From positions 124,001-188,000 of the forward strand of contig JAYJMM010000054.1 in NCBI GenBank assembly GCA_037349105.1: DNA of 64,000 nucleotides. The letters run 5' to 3'. The stretch comes from Limnomonas spitsbergensis (lineage: Eukaryota > Chlorophyta > Chlorophyceae > Chlamydomonadales). The position numbers and the translations under genes were made by a program. This document shows, piece by piece, positions 1-12,000 of this stretch (the stretch's first letter is position 1; every line of letters begins with the position of its first letter). The notes below the pieces were generated by a model. The model searched no databases. It was not told where the DNA came from and worked only from the letters and a program-made list of their open reading frames with translations.

Positions 1-3000
1 CAGATGCTTCAAATGTTCACGCGCCTCACTGCCCATTTACTGCGCCAGCTCTCGGCCAGCCCATACTTCCAACCAGCCAACCTCTCATTTGCCGGGCTTC
101 AGCCCTCATCCGTGCTACGCTCAGCCGTCGCTGCCATCCTCCATGCCACACATGCCTTTGTTGTCGAGAGCTGTGCAGCCGTGAGGACCGCTCAGATGGA
201 GGCAGGCAGCTGTGCAGCCACGTCCCCCACCGGCACTTGCCCTGCTGGAAGTGCCGGAGCAGCAGTGGCTGATGATGTAGGGCTACGTGTGGCTGCCAGG
301 GTCGGGGCTGTTGTGCGGTGGGAGACTAGCAACCATGCCCTGCTGCTGTTCAGCAAGGAAGGCTGCCTCCTGCCCCTGTACAGTAGGCCCGAGCAGCTGC
401 ACGACGGCTTCCGCCAGCTCCTGCAGACACAAGCGCTGCCACGTGACGGTGCACCCGGCGGGCTTCGCGACTACGGCAGCATGAGTCACGAGCATCTGCT
501 GGAGGTGCTGAGGTCCCTCGTGGGGCCGCTGGGCAGCAGCAGCCGCAGCGGCAGGAGTGGCATGGCAGCTTCTACCGGATGTTACATGCTGACTGCTGAC
601 TCCCTTCTGAAGATGGCCCTGATATACCTCCGGGTGGAAGCAGGGCTCCCCGTGGTTCTGCTCGGCCACACTGGCTGTGGCAAAACGAGCCTTATTCGCT
701 TTCTAGCTTTTGAGTGTGGCGTGCATCTGCACGTGCTGAACGTTGATGGAGGCACAACGGCAGGGGACATCGAGGCCGCCGTAGAGCAAGCTGAGGCTGC
801 ATCAGAGGGGCACCAGAGAAGGGTGAGAGACTTGATGCAAGCCTTGTCCACAAAGCTGTCACCCAGGGAGTACCGTCATATCATTGAAGGGCTTCTCCTC
901 TTATACAACACAAGTGTGTGGGTGTAAAAAAGGGTCTGGGATTTTCTTTTGGGTGCTGGGTAGCCCTTTGTGCATGCCTACTATCTGCATCCACAGCCCT
1001 TATCTCTACACATTCACATATCTGAACCTTGGTGCTGCCACACCTCCGCGATCTCAGGGTAACGCCACTCGCATTAGGCACTGAGACATCTTGGGCAGGT
1101 GCATACATGTCTAATGACCCCCCTCCCCCCCTCCTTTCTTGGGCAGGTGTATATTTGTCTAATGACCCCCCCCCCCCTCCTTTTTTGCTCCTCAGTCACC
1201 CCAACCCCCACAAACACACACCCTTGCACACACGTTACTTTTCTCTCTGTACCCCCCCCTGTCAGGTGTGGCTCTTCCTGGATGAGTCAAACACGTGTGA
1301 ACATCAGGGCCTGCTAGCCAGCCTGGTGTGCAACCGCTGCATCGGCGGCCGGAAGCTGCACCGTAATGTCACGCCCATTGCAGCGTGCAACCCGTACTGC
1401 CTCAAGCCCCGGCCCCGCACCACCCCGGGGCTGGCTCCTCCTGCAGCAAACCATGTCGAGGCCGGGGGAATGCAGCGCCTGGTGTATAGCGTGCACCCCC
1501 TCCCGGAAACGATGATCAACCATGCATGGTGCGTGGGCATGGCCTCTGAGTGGGGATAACCTCTACCAATTTCCCTACCTATATGTGGATTAATCATCTA
1601 CAATATATGTAACGGCATCAAGCGGTGTGGATGTGATGGCTTTGCTGCACTTTTTATACTCATCATCATTATATTACCGGTATTGGTATGGCAATACCTG
1701 TAATATAGTTAGAATACCAATTTTACGAATAGTATTGCTATGACACTAATGTATTACTATCCTTTATCACATATGGTTAATAATAATAATAATAATATTT
1801 TTTATAATAATAATAATAAGGAACCAGGGCAACCTTGGTCGTGAAACGTAGCTCAGCTTATTGTATGATGATGATGGGTTTGTAACCTCAGCGGTGACCC
1901 TCAGTATGTCTATGCCACACCTGGTTTGTCCCAGTCTAGTCTGTATGCCACACCTGGTTTGTCCCAGTCTAGTCTGTATGCCACACCTGGTTTGTCCCAG
2001 TCTAGTCTGTATGTCACACCTGGTTTGTCCCAGTCTAGTCTGTATGTCACGCCTGGTTTGTCCCAGTCTAGTCTGTATGCCACACCTGGTTTGTCCCAGT
2101 CTAGTCTGTATGTCACACCTGGTTTGTCCCAGTCTAGTCTGTATGTCACACCTGGTTTGTCCCAGTCTAGTCTGTATGTCACACCTGGTTTGTCCCAGTC
2201 TAGTCTGTATGTCACACCTGGTTTGTCCCAGTCTAGCCTGTATGTCACACCTGGTTTGTTCCAGTCTAGCCTGTATGCCACACCTGGTTTGTCCCAGTCT
2301 AGTCTGTATGTCACACCTGGTTTGTCCCAGTCTAGCCTGTATGTCACACCTGGTTTGTCCCAGTCTAGCCTGTATGTCACACCTGGTTTGTTCCAGTCTA
2401 GTCTGTATGCCACACCTGGTTTGTCCCAGTCTAGTCTGTATGTCACACCTGGCTTGTCCCAGTCTAGTCTGTATGCCACACCTGGTTTGTCCCAGTCTAG
2501 TCTGTATGCCACACCTGGTTTGTCCCAGTCTAGTCTGTATGTCACACCTGGTTTGTCCCAGTCTAGCCTGTATGTCACACCTGGTTTGTCCCAGTCTAGT
2601 CTGTATGCCACACCTGGTTTGTCCCAGTCTAGTCTGTATGCCACACCTGGTTTGTCCCAGTCTAGTCTGTATGTCACACCTGGTTTGTCCCAGTCTAGTC
2701 TGTATGTCACACCTGGCTTGTCCCAGTCTAGCCTGTATGTCACACCTGGTTTGTCCCAGTCTAGTCTGTATGTCACACCTGGCTTGTCCCAGTCTAGCCT
2801 GTATGTCACACCTGGTTTGTCCCAGTCTAGTCTGTATGTCACACCTGGTTTGTCCCAGTCTAGTCTGTATGCCACACCTGGTTTGTCCCAGTCTAGTCTG
2901 TATGCCACACCTGGTTTGTCCCAGTCTAGTCTGTATGCCACACCTGGTTTGTCCCAGTCTAGTCTGTATGTCACACCTGGTTTGTCCCAGTCTAGTCTGT

Positions 3001-6000
3001 ATGCCACACCTGGTTTGTCCCAGTCTAGTCTGTATGCCACACCTGGTTTGTCCCAGTCTAGTCTGTATGCCACACCTGGTTTGTCCCAGTCTAGTCTGTA
3101 TGCCACACCTGGTTTGTCCCAGTCTAGTCTGTATGTCACACCTGGTTTGTCCCAGTCTAGTCTGTATGTCACACCTGGCTTGTCCCAGTCTAGTCTGTAT
3201 GCCACACCTGGTTTGTCCCAGTCTAGTCTGTATGCCACACCTGGTTTGTCCCAGTCTAGCCTGTATGTCACACCTGGCTTGTCCCAGTCTAGTCTGTATG
3301 ACACACCTGGTTTGTCCCAGTCTAGTCTGTATGTCACACCTGGTTTGTTCCAGTCTAGTCTGTATGCCACACCTGGTTTGTCCCAGTCTAGCCTGTATGT
3401 CACACCTGGTTTGTCCCAGTCTAGCCTGTATGTCACACCTGGTTTGTCCCAGTCTAGTCTGTATGTCACACCTGGTTTGTCCCAGTCTAGTCTGTATGTC
3501 ACACCTGGTTTGTCCCAGTCTAGTCTGTATGTCACACCTGGCTTGTCCCAGTCTAGTCTGTATGCCACACCTGGTTTGTCCCAGTCTAGTCTGTATGACA
3601 CACCTGGTTTGTCCCAGTCTAGTCTGTATGTCACACCTGGTTTGTTCCAGTCTAGTCTGTATGCCACACCTGGTTTGTCCCAGTCTAGTCTGTATGTCAC
3701 ACCTGGTTTGTCCCAGTCTAGTCTGTATGACACACCTGGTTTGTCCCAGTCTAGTCTGTATGACACACCTGGTTTGTCCCAGTCTAGTCTGTATGTCACA
3801 CCTGGTTTGTTCCAGTCTAGTCTGTATGCCACACCTGGTTTGTCCCAGTCTAGTCTGTATGTCACACCTGGTTTGTCCCAGTCTAGTCTGTATGTCACAC
3901 CTGGCTTGTCCCAGTCTAGTCTGTATGTCACACCTGGTTTGTCCCAGTCTAGTCTGTATGCCACACCTGGTTTGTCCCAGTCTAGTCTGTATGTCACACC
4001 TGGCTTGTCCCAGTCTAGTCTGTATGTCACACCTGGCTTGTCCCAGTCTAGTCTGTATGTCACACCTGGTTTGTCCCAGTCTAGTCTGTATGTCACACCT
4101 GGCTTGTCCCAGTCTAGTCTGTATGTCACACCTGGTTTGTTCCAGTCTAGTCTGTATGTCACACCTGGTTTGTCCCAGTCTAGTCTGTATGTCACACCTG
4201 GTTTGTCCCAGTCTAGTCTGTATGCCACACCTGGTTTGTCCCAGTCTAGTCTGTATGTCACACCTGGTTTGTCCCAGTCTAGCCTGTATGCCACACCTGG
4301 TTTGTCCCAGTCTAGTCTGTATGCCACACCTGGTTTGTCCCAGTCTAGTCTGTATGTCACACCTGGCTTGTCCCAGTCTAGCCTGTATGTCTCACCTGTC
4401 TTGTCCCAGTCTAGTCTGTATGTCACACCTGGCTTGTCCCAGTCTAGTCTGTATGCCACACCTGGTTTGTCCCAGTCTAGTCTGTATGCCACACCTGGTT
4501 TGTCCCAGTCTAGCCTGTATGTCTCACCTGTCTTGTCCCAGTCTAGTCTGTATGTCACACCTGGCTTGTCCCAGTCTAGCCTGTATGTCTCACCTGTCTT
4601 GTCCCAGTCTAGTCTGTATGTCACACCTGGCTTGTCCCAGTCTAGTCTGTATGACACACCTGGTTTGTCCCAGTCTAGTCTGTATGACACACCTGGTTTG
4701 TCCCAGTCTAGTCTGTATGTCAGACCTGGTTTGTCCCAGTCTAGTCTGTATGTCACACCTGGTTTGTCCCAGTCTAGTCTGTATGTCACACCTGGTTTGT
4801 CCCAGTCTAGTCTGTATGTCACACCTGGTTTGTCCCAGTCTAGTTTGTATGTCACACCTGGTTTGTCCCAGTCTAGCCTGTATGTCACACCTGGTTTGTT
4901 CCAGTCTAGCCTGTATGTCACACCTGGTTTGTCCCAGTCTAGCCTGTATGTCACACCTGGTTTGTCCCAGTCTAGTCTGTATGACACACCTGGTTTGTCC
5001 CAGTCTAGTCTGTATGTCACACCTGGTTTGTTCCAGTCTAGTCTGTATGCCACACCTGGTTTGTCCCAGTCTAGTCTGTATGCCACACCTGGTTTGTCCC
5101 AGTCTAGTCTGTATGTCACACCTGGTTTGTCCCAGTCTAGTCTGTATGTCACACCTGGCTTGTCCCAGTCTAGCCTGTATGTCACACCTGGTTTGTCCCA
5201 GTCTAGTCTGTATGTCACACCTGGTTTGTCCCAGTCTAGCCTGTATGTCACACCTGGTTTGTCCCAGTCTAGTCTGTATGTCACACCTGGCTTGTCCCAG
5301 TCTAGTCTGTATGTCACACCTGGTTTGTCCCAGTCTAGTCTGTATGTCACACCTGGTTTGTCCCAGTCTAGTCTGTATGTCACACCTGGTTTGTCCCAGT
5401 CTAGTCTGTATGTCACACCTGGCTTGTCCCAGTCTAGTCTGTATGCCACACCTGGTTTGTCCCAGTCTAGTCTGTATGTCACACCTGGCTTGTCCCAGTC
5501 TAGTCTGTATGCCACACCTGGTTTGTCCCAGTCTAGTCTGTATGTCACACCTGGCTTGTCCCAGTCTAGTCTGTATGTCACACCTGGCTTGTCCCAGTCT
5601 AGTCTGTATGTCACACCTGGTTTGTCCCAGTCTAGTCTGTATGCCACACCTGGTTTGTCCCAGTCTAGTCTGTATGTCACACCTGGTTTGTCCCAGTCTA
5701 GTCTGTATGCCACACCTGGTTTGTCCCAGTCTAGCCTGTATGTCACACCTGGTTTGTCCCAGTCTAGTCTGTATGCCACACCTGGTTTGTCCCAGTCTAG
5801 TCTGTATGTCACACCTGGTTTGTCCCAGTCTAGCCTGTATGCCACACCTGGTTTGTCCCAGTCTAGTCTGTATGCCACACCTGGTTTGTCCCAGTCTAGC
5901 CTGTATGCCACACCTGGTTTGTCCCAGTCTAGTCTGTATGTCACACCTGGTTTGTCCCAGTCTAGCCTGTATGCCACACCTGGTTTGTCCCAGTCTAGCC

Positions 6001-9000
6001 TGTATGTCACACCTGGCTTGTCCCAGTCTAGTCTGTATGTCACACCTGGCTTGTCCCAGTCTAGTCTGTATGTCACACCTGGCTTGTCCCAGTCTAGTCT
6101 GTATGTCACACCTGGCTTGGCCCAGTCTAGTCTGTATGCCACACCTGGTTTGTCCCAGTCTAGTCTGTATGCCACACCTGGCTTGTCCCAGTCTAGTCTG
6201 TATGTCACACCTGGCTTGTCCCAGTCTAGTCTGTATGTCACACCTGGCTTGTCCCAGTCTAGTCTGTATGTCACACCTGGCTTGGCCCAGTCTAGTCTGT
6301 ATGCCACACCTGGTTTGTCCCAGTCTAGTCTGTATGCCACACCTGGCTTGGCCCAGTCTAGTCTGTATGTCACACCTGGTTTGTCCCAGTCTAGTCTGGC
6401 TGCCCTTCCTCTGATATCTCACTCCTGTATGGGTGTAAGCAGGGACTTTGGGACCCTGACACCTGCGGACGAGAGGTTGTACATCCTGCAGATGGTGACG
6501 CACTCCGCCATCAAGCTTAAGGCGGACACGGTGACTGCTGTCATTGCAGTATGTCAGGACTTCATCAGGCAGCAGGGCAACCCGTGGGATGCAAGCCTCA
6601 GAGATGTGGCTCGATGCTTGCGCCTGGCACAGTGAGTGAATTCAGGGGCAGGCAGCCAAGACAGGCACATAATGCCAAATGATCAATATATTTAATATAT
6701 TAATATACCGGTCATCAATACATCGACATCGAAATTTTACTAACTAATAATAACAAAACAACTGTTACCGGTATACTAATGTTAGTAATCCATTAAGGAT
6801 TCAGCCTTCACACGAGCAAGCTGGTATTTAAGGATACGTCAATTTGGATATCGTCTTTCTTACCTAGTTCTGTACATTCAACACAATGTGAGCCAGCATG
6901 AGCCAGCATGAGCCAGCATGAGCCAGCATGAGCCAGCATGAGCCAGCATGAGCCAGCATGAGCCAGCATGAGCCAGCATGAGCCAGCATGAGCCAGCATG
7001 AGCCAGCATGAGCCAGCATGAGCCAGCATGAGCCAGCATGAGCCAGCATGAGCCAGCATGAGCCAGCATGAGCCAGCATGAGCCAGCATGAGCCACTTCT
7101 TGATTGTTGAGCCTTTGCCATCATTCAATTCCTAGCATATTATCACATCATAGCATGATGATGGCTACTCTCATCTCTTTCCTCTCCTCACTTACAATGT
7201 CTACAAACATTCCACATTCCGATAAGCGTTATAGCCCTCCCAGGGGAGCAATCCCCACATGCAACCCTGATGTGAAGTTTGAATGCTTGCCCAATGCCCG
7301 CTGTGACTCTGTTCCTTCTCTATTCATATTTCCCCTGTTTTCATCGCACCAGTCCCTCTATGCGCCCTCTCTGCTCCCTCTACACCTTCTGCTCAACACA
7401 TATCACGTGCACCTTCCCTCCCTCTTTCCCCATGCTCCTCAGGTGGTTTGAGGTGAACATGCGCAACCGTCCCCCACCCCGCACATCCGGCCCAAGATGG
7501 CAGTCTTTCTCTCCGTTTGGTTTGACGTTCCGTGGCCTCTCAACAGCCTGGTGGATGGCCGGGCCCAGCCAGCAGCAGCGAGCGAAACAGCTCAGCGTAG
7601 GAGTCCCCCCCGTCTCCCCCCCTGAGGACCTGGACTTGCAGCTCCGAGCCCTCGTGCTGTCCCTCATGCACACGTATCACACGCGCTTGCCGGTGCGGGA
7701 GCAGCGCCAGGAGCTGGTGCAGCGGATCAGCGCTGTGTTCAAGCAGCATGGCCAGCAAGGTGCCTGCTCGCCGAGGGAGGTGACAGACATCCTGCGGCTG
7801 GAGCAGGAGGATTACTTGAAACGCATGGAGCTGCCGCCCGGCATCGCCATCAACGAGGCCCTGCAGGAGAACGTCTTCACCGCCCTGGTGTGCATTCTGA
7901 ACCGAATTCCCCTTTTCTTGGTGAGGCGATCAAACGGATCTACGGATCTATTAGGGATCTTAATATGGATGGGTTGTGAGGGAAGCAGGTGTGGGGGAAG
8001 TATGACACAGTCTCTTCATTAAGCCCCTCTGGACCAAATACCAGTGTTTTTGGTGAAACGACCGAACAGATGTTCTAGATCTTTCAGATCTGCTACACAT
8101 GCTAGAGATCTGAGAGGACGGGTGGTGAGGTGATGGGGGAAGGTGAAACTTGTCTCTCCCTAGGCCCCCTTCCCAGCCTCCCCCGGCCCCAAAGTAGTAG
8201 CCCTCTCAGACTCCACTCGCTCAGGACCACTCACTGTGGGCCCCAAATCAGGTTGGCATATCAAGTAAGATTGGCACTCTTGTAATATTGTACACACCTG
8301 CTGTTTACAGAATGTAGAGACACTGTAAATATTGTGTTCCATGCGTTTCTTCTGGTCTACTGCAAGATCGCCCTCCTACCTCCAGCAGCCTCATTTCCCC
8401 TCCCGGCCCTGTGCTGCAGGTTGGCAAGCCTGGTAGCAGCAAGAGCCTGGCGCTGCGCCTCATCCACGGCAACTTGCGGGGGGTGGACAGCAAGGACGAG
8501 TTCTTCCGCAAGCTGCCCACGGTGAGCCAATTTGATGGCAGGCAGCCCACCGTTAGAGCTGGGGTATATGTCCTATTGTGCATGTGGGTCTTCTTGTGCA
8601 CACGAGAATATGACGATGTCTTAAATCGAATGAGTGACAGGATGAGCATGGATCGTGACCGGCGAAGATTGCTTTATGGTAATATATGAGTGCCCCAGAT
8701 ATTTGGTCCACCCACTAGGCCTAGGTGGATCTTTGTGAGACCCGACACTCAATGCAGCCATCAGTCCACCAGGCACCAAACTCGCCCATCCTGTGGCCGG
8801 TGGGAAATAAGAAAAGAGGAACAAACCAGGTTATCTGATACTCAGCACACAAGTCCCCATCATTGACTGGATGCTACCTGGAGTGTAGCTGAATTGTAGC
8901 GGATGTGTAGGGTAACCCCCCTGCAAATGAATGATGTCCTTGATATACCTACCCCCCCCTCACAGACGTATTTCATACCCTACCAAGGCTCGGAGTCCTC

Positions 9001-12000
9001 CACGTCAGAGGGCATTTCCAGGGTGTTCAGCCAAGCTCAGCGCTATGCCAGTGACACCCCGGATGCCATCGTGGTTGTGCTCCTTGACGAAGTGGGGCTA
9101 GCGGAGAGGTCACCTCACAATCCTCTCAAGGTAGAGCATGAACGATGGGTGACATATGTATGTACAATCCTGGTGTACAATCCTGGTGTACAATCCTGGT
9201 GTACAATCCTGGTGTACAATCCTAGTGCATGTACAATCCTGGTGTACAATCCTGGTGTACAATCCTGGTGTACAATCCTGGTGTACAAGCCTGGTGTACA
9301 ATCCTGGTGGACAATCCTGGTGTACAATCCTAGTGCCTGTACAATGCTGGTGGACAATCCTGGTGTACAATCCTGGTGTACAATCCTGGTGTACAATCCT
9401 GGTGTACAATCCTAGTGCCTGTACAATGCTGGTGTACAATCCTGGTGTACAATCCTGGTGTACAATCCTGGTGGACAATCCTAGTGTACAATGCTGGTGT
9501 ACAATCCTGGTGTACAATCCTGGTGTACAATCCTGGTGTACAATCCTGGTGTACAATCCTGGTGTACAATCCTAGTGTACAATCCTAGTGTACAATCCTG
9601 GTGTACAATCCTGGTGTACAATCCTGGTGTACAATCCTGGTGTACAATCCTGGTGTACAATCCTAGTGTACAATGCTGGTGTACAATCCTGGTGTACAAT
9701 CCTGGTGGACAATCCTGGTGGACAATCCTGGTGTACAATCCTGGTGCACAATCCTGGTGTACAATCCTGGTGTACAATACTAGTGTACAATCCTGGTGTA
9801 CAATCCTGGTGTACAATCCTGGTGTACAAGGATGACTATGCGACGTGTCAAGATCTGTAATATTTCCAGTTCCAGAGTCATTCATCAGCCAAAGGCCGTG
9901 TGAGGTCGCAGGTAAGTGCTCAGAAGCATATCTCTCAACACCCATAGACCAGTTAGGCAATCTCATCACCAACTGCCCTACACAACAGGCAGGGCTGAAT
10001 AAAACCCGGTGTGGTGCCATTCCCCCCTGATGCAGGCCCTTCACGCTCTCTTGGAGCCCTAGCCACGCCAGTGCAGGAGGCCAGGGGCGGGTGGCAGTCG
10101 TGGGCATCAGCAATTGGGCTCTAGATGCAGCAAAAATGAACAGGGCGGTCCTTCTGTGCAGGTACGGCAATTATGCGAGAGGGCAGCTAGGAGGGTTGTG
10201 TGGGCTGCAGGTGCGGTGGCCATCTGGGAAAGCAGCTAGGAGGGTTGTGTGGGCTGCAGGTGCAGTGTTTGTGGGAGGGCAGCCAGGAAGGTTGTGTGGG
10301 CTGCAGGTGCGGTGACGATGCGGGAGGGCAGCCAGGAGGGTTGTGTGGGCTGCAGGTGTGGTGACGATGCGGGTGGGCAGCCTGGAGGGTTGTGTGGGCT
10401 GCAAGTGTGGTGACGATGCAGGTGGGCAGCCAGGAGGGTTGTGTGGGCTGCTGGTGCGGTGACGATGCGGGAGGGCAGCCAGGAGGGTTGTGTGGGCTGC
10501 AAGTGTGGTGACGATGCAGGTGGGCAGCCAGGAGGGTTGTGTGGGCTGCAGGTGCGGTGAGGATGTGGGTGGGCAGCCAGGAGGGTTGTGTGGGCTGCAG
10601 GTGCGGTGACCATGCGGGAGGGCAGCCAGGAGGGTTGGGAGGGCAGCTATAAGGGTTGTGTGGGCTGCAGGTGTAATGACGATGTGGGAGGGCAGCCAGG
10701 AGGGTCGTGTGGGCTGCAGGTGTGGTGAGGATGTGGGTGGGCAACCAGGATGGTTGTGTGTGCTGCAGGTGCGGTGTTGATGTGGGAGGGCAGCCTGGAG
10801 GGTTGTGCGGGCTGTGCAGGTGCGGTGACGATGCGGGAGGGCAGCCTGGAGGATTGTGTGGGCTGCAGGTGCGGTGACGATGCGGGAGGGCAGCCAGGAG
10901 GGTTGTGTGGGCTGCAGGTGTGGTGAGGATGTGGGTGGGCAGCCTGGAGGGTTGTGTGGGCTGTGCAGGTGCGGTGACGATGCGGGTGGGCAGCTAGAAG
11001 GGTTGTGTGGGCTGCAGGTGTGGTGAGGATGTGGGTGGGCAGCCAGGAGGGTTGTGTGGGCTGCAGGTGCAGTGTCCATGCGGGAGGGCAGCCAGGAAGG
11101 TTGTGTGGGCTGCAGGTGCGGTGACGATGCGGGAGGGCAGCCAGGAGGGTTGTGTGGGCTGCATGCGCGGTGACAATGTGGGAGGGCAGCCAGGAGGGTT
11201 GTGTGGGCTGCAGGTGCAGTGTCCATGCGGGAGGGCAGCCAGGAAGGTTGTGTGGGCTGCAGGTGCGGTGACGATGCGGGAGGGCAGCCAGGAGGGTTGT
11301 GTGGGCTGCAGGTGTGGTGACGATGCGGGTGGGCCGCCAGGAGGGTTGTGTGGGCTGCAGGTGCGGTGACGATACAGGAGGGCAGCCAGGAGGGTTGTGT
11401 GGGCTGCTGGTGCGGTGACGATGCGGGAGGGCAGCCAGGAGGGTTGTGTGGGCTGCAAGTGTGGTGACGATGCAGGTGGGCAGCCAGGAGGGTTGTGTGG
11501 GCTGCAGGTGCGGTGAGGATGTGGGTGGGCAGCCAGGAGGGTTGTGTGGGCTGCAGGTGCGGTGACCATGCGGGAGGGCAGCCAGGAGGGTTGGGAGGGC
11601 AGCAATAAGGGTTGTGTGGGCTGCAGGTGTAATGACGATGTGGGAGGGCAGCCAGGAGGGTCGTGTGGGCTGCAGGTGTGGTGAGGATGTGGGTGGGCAG
11701 CCAGGATGGTTGTGTGTGCTGCAGGTGCGGTGTTGATGTGGGAGGGCAGCCTGGAGGGTTGTGCGGGCTGTGCAGGTGCGGTGACGATGCGGGAGGGCAG
11801 CCTGGAGGATTGTGTGGGCTGCAGGTGCGGTGACGATGCGGGAGGGCAGCCAGGAGGGTTTCTGTGGGCTGCAGGTGTGGTGAGGATGTGGGTGGGCAGC
11901 CTGGAGGGTTGTGTGGGCTGCAGGTGCGGTGACGATGTGGGAGGGCAGCCTGGAGGGTTGTGTGGGCTGTGCAGGTGCGGTGAGGATGCAGGAGGGCAGC

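Larger units (their letters stand above)
8420..10161 (+). other. Second AAA+ module (Walker A exon 8420-8521, Walker B exon 8966-9130, sensor exon to 10161)
   Basis: The 34-codon exon 8420-8521 begins with VGKPGSSKSLALRLI, the unusual P-loop typical of RNF213 AAA4. Exon 8966-9130 contains TSEGISRVF and VVVLLDEVGLAERSPHNPLK, the Walker B strand and its conserved extension. The exon ending at 10161 has VVGISNWALDAAKMNRAVLL. All catalytic landmarks are retained. The two introns between them are 444 bp and about 0.9 kb; the second contains the 13-bp minisatellite. Confidence 0.85.

Noticed and set aside
1861..6635. Open frames of 1,487-1,569 codons on both strands, e.g. MSHLVCPSLVC or YRLDWDKPGV repeats
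   Set aside because: By-products of a 33-bp repeat whose length is a multiple of three. RNF213-like exon phases across the intron match exactly when the array is spliced out.
6808..7128. Minus-strand AHAGSCWLML repeat protein
   Set aside because: Frame over a perfect 10-bp minisatellite inside an intron.
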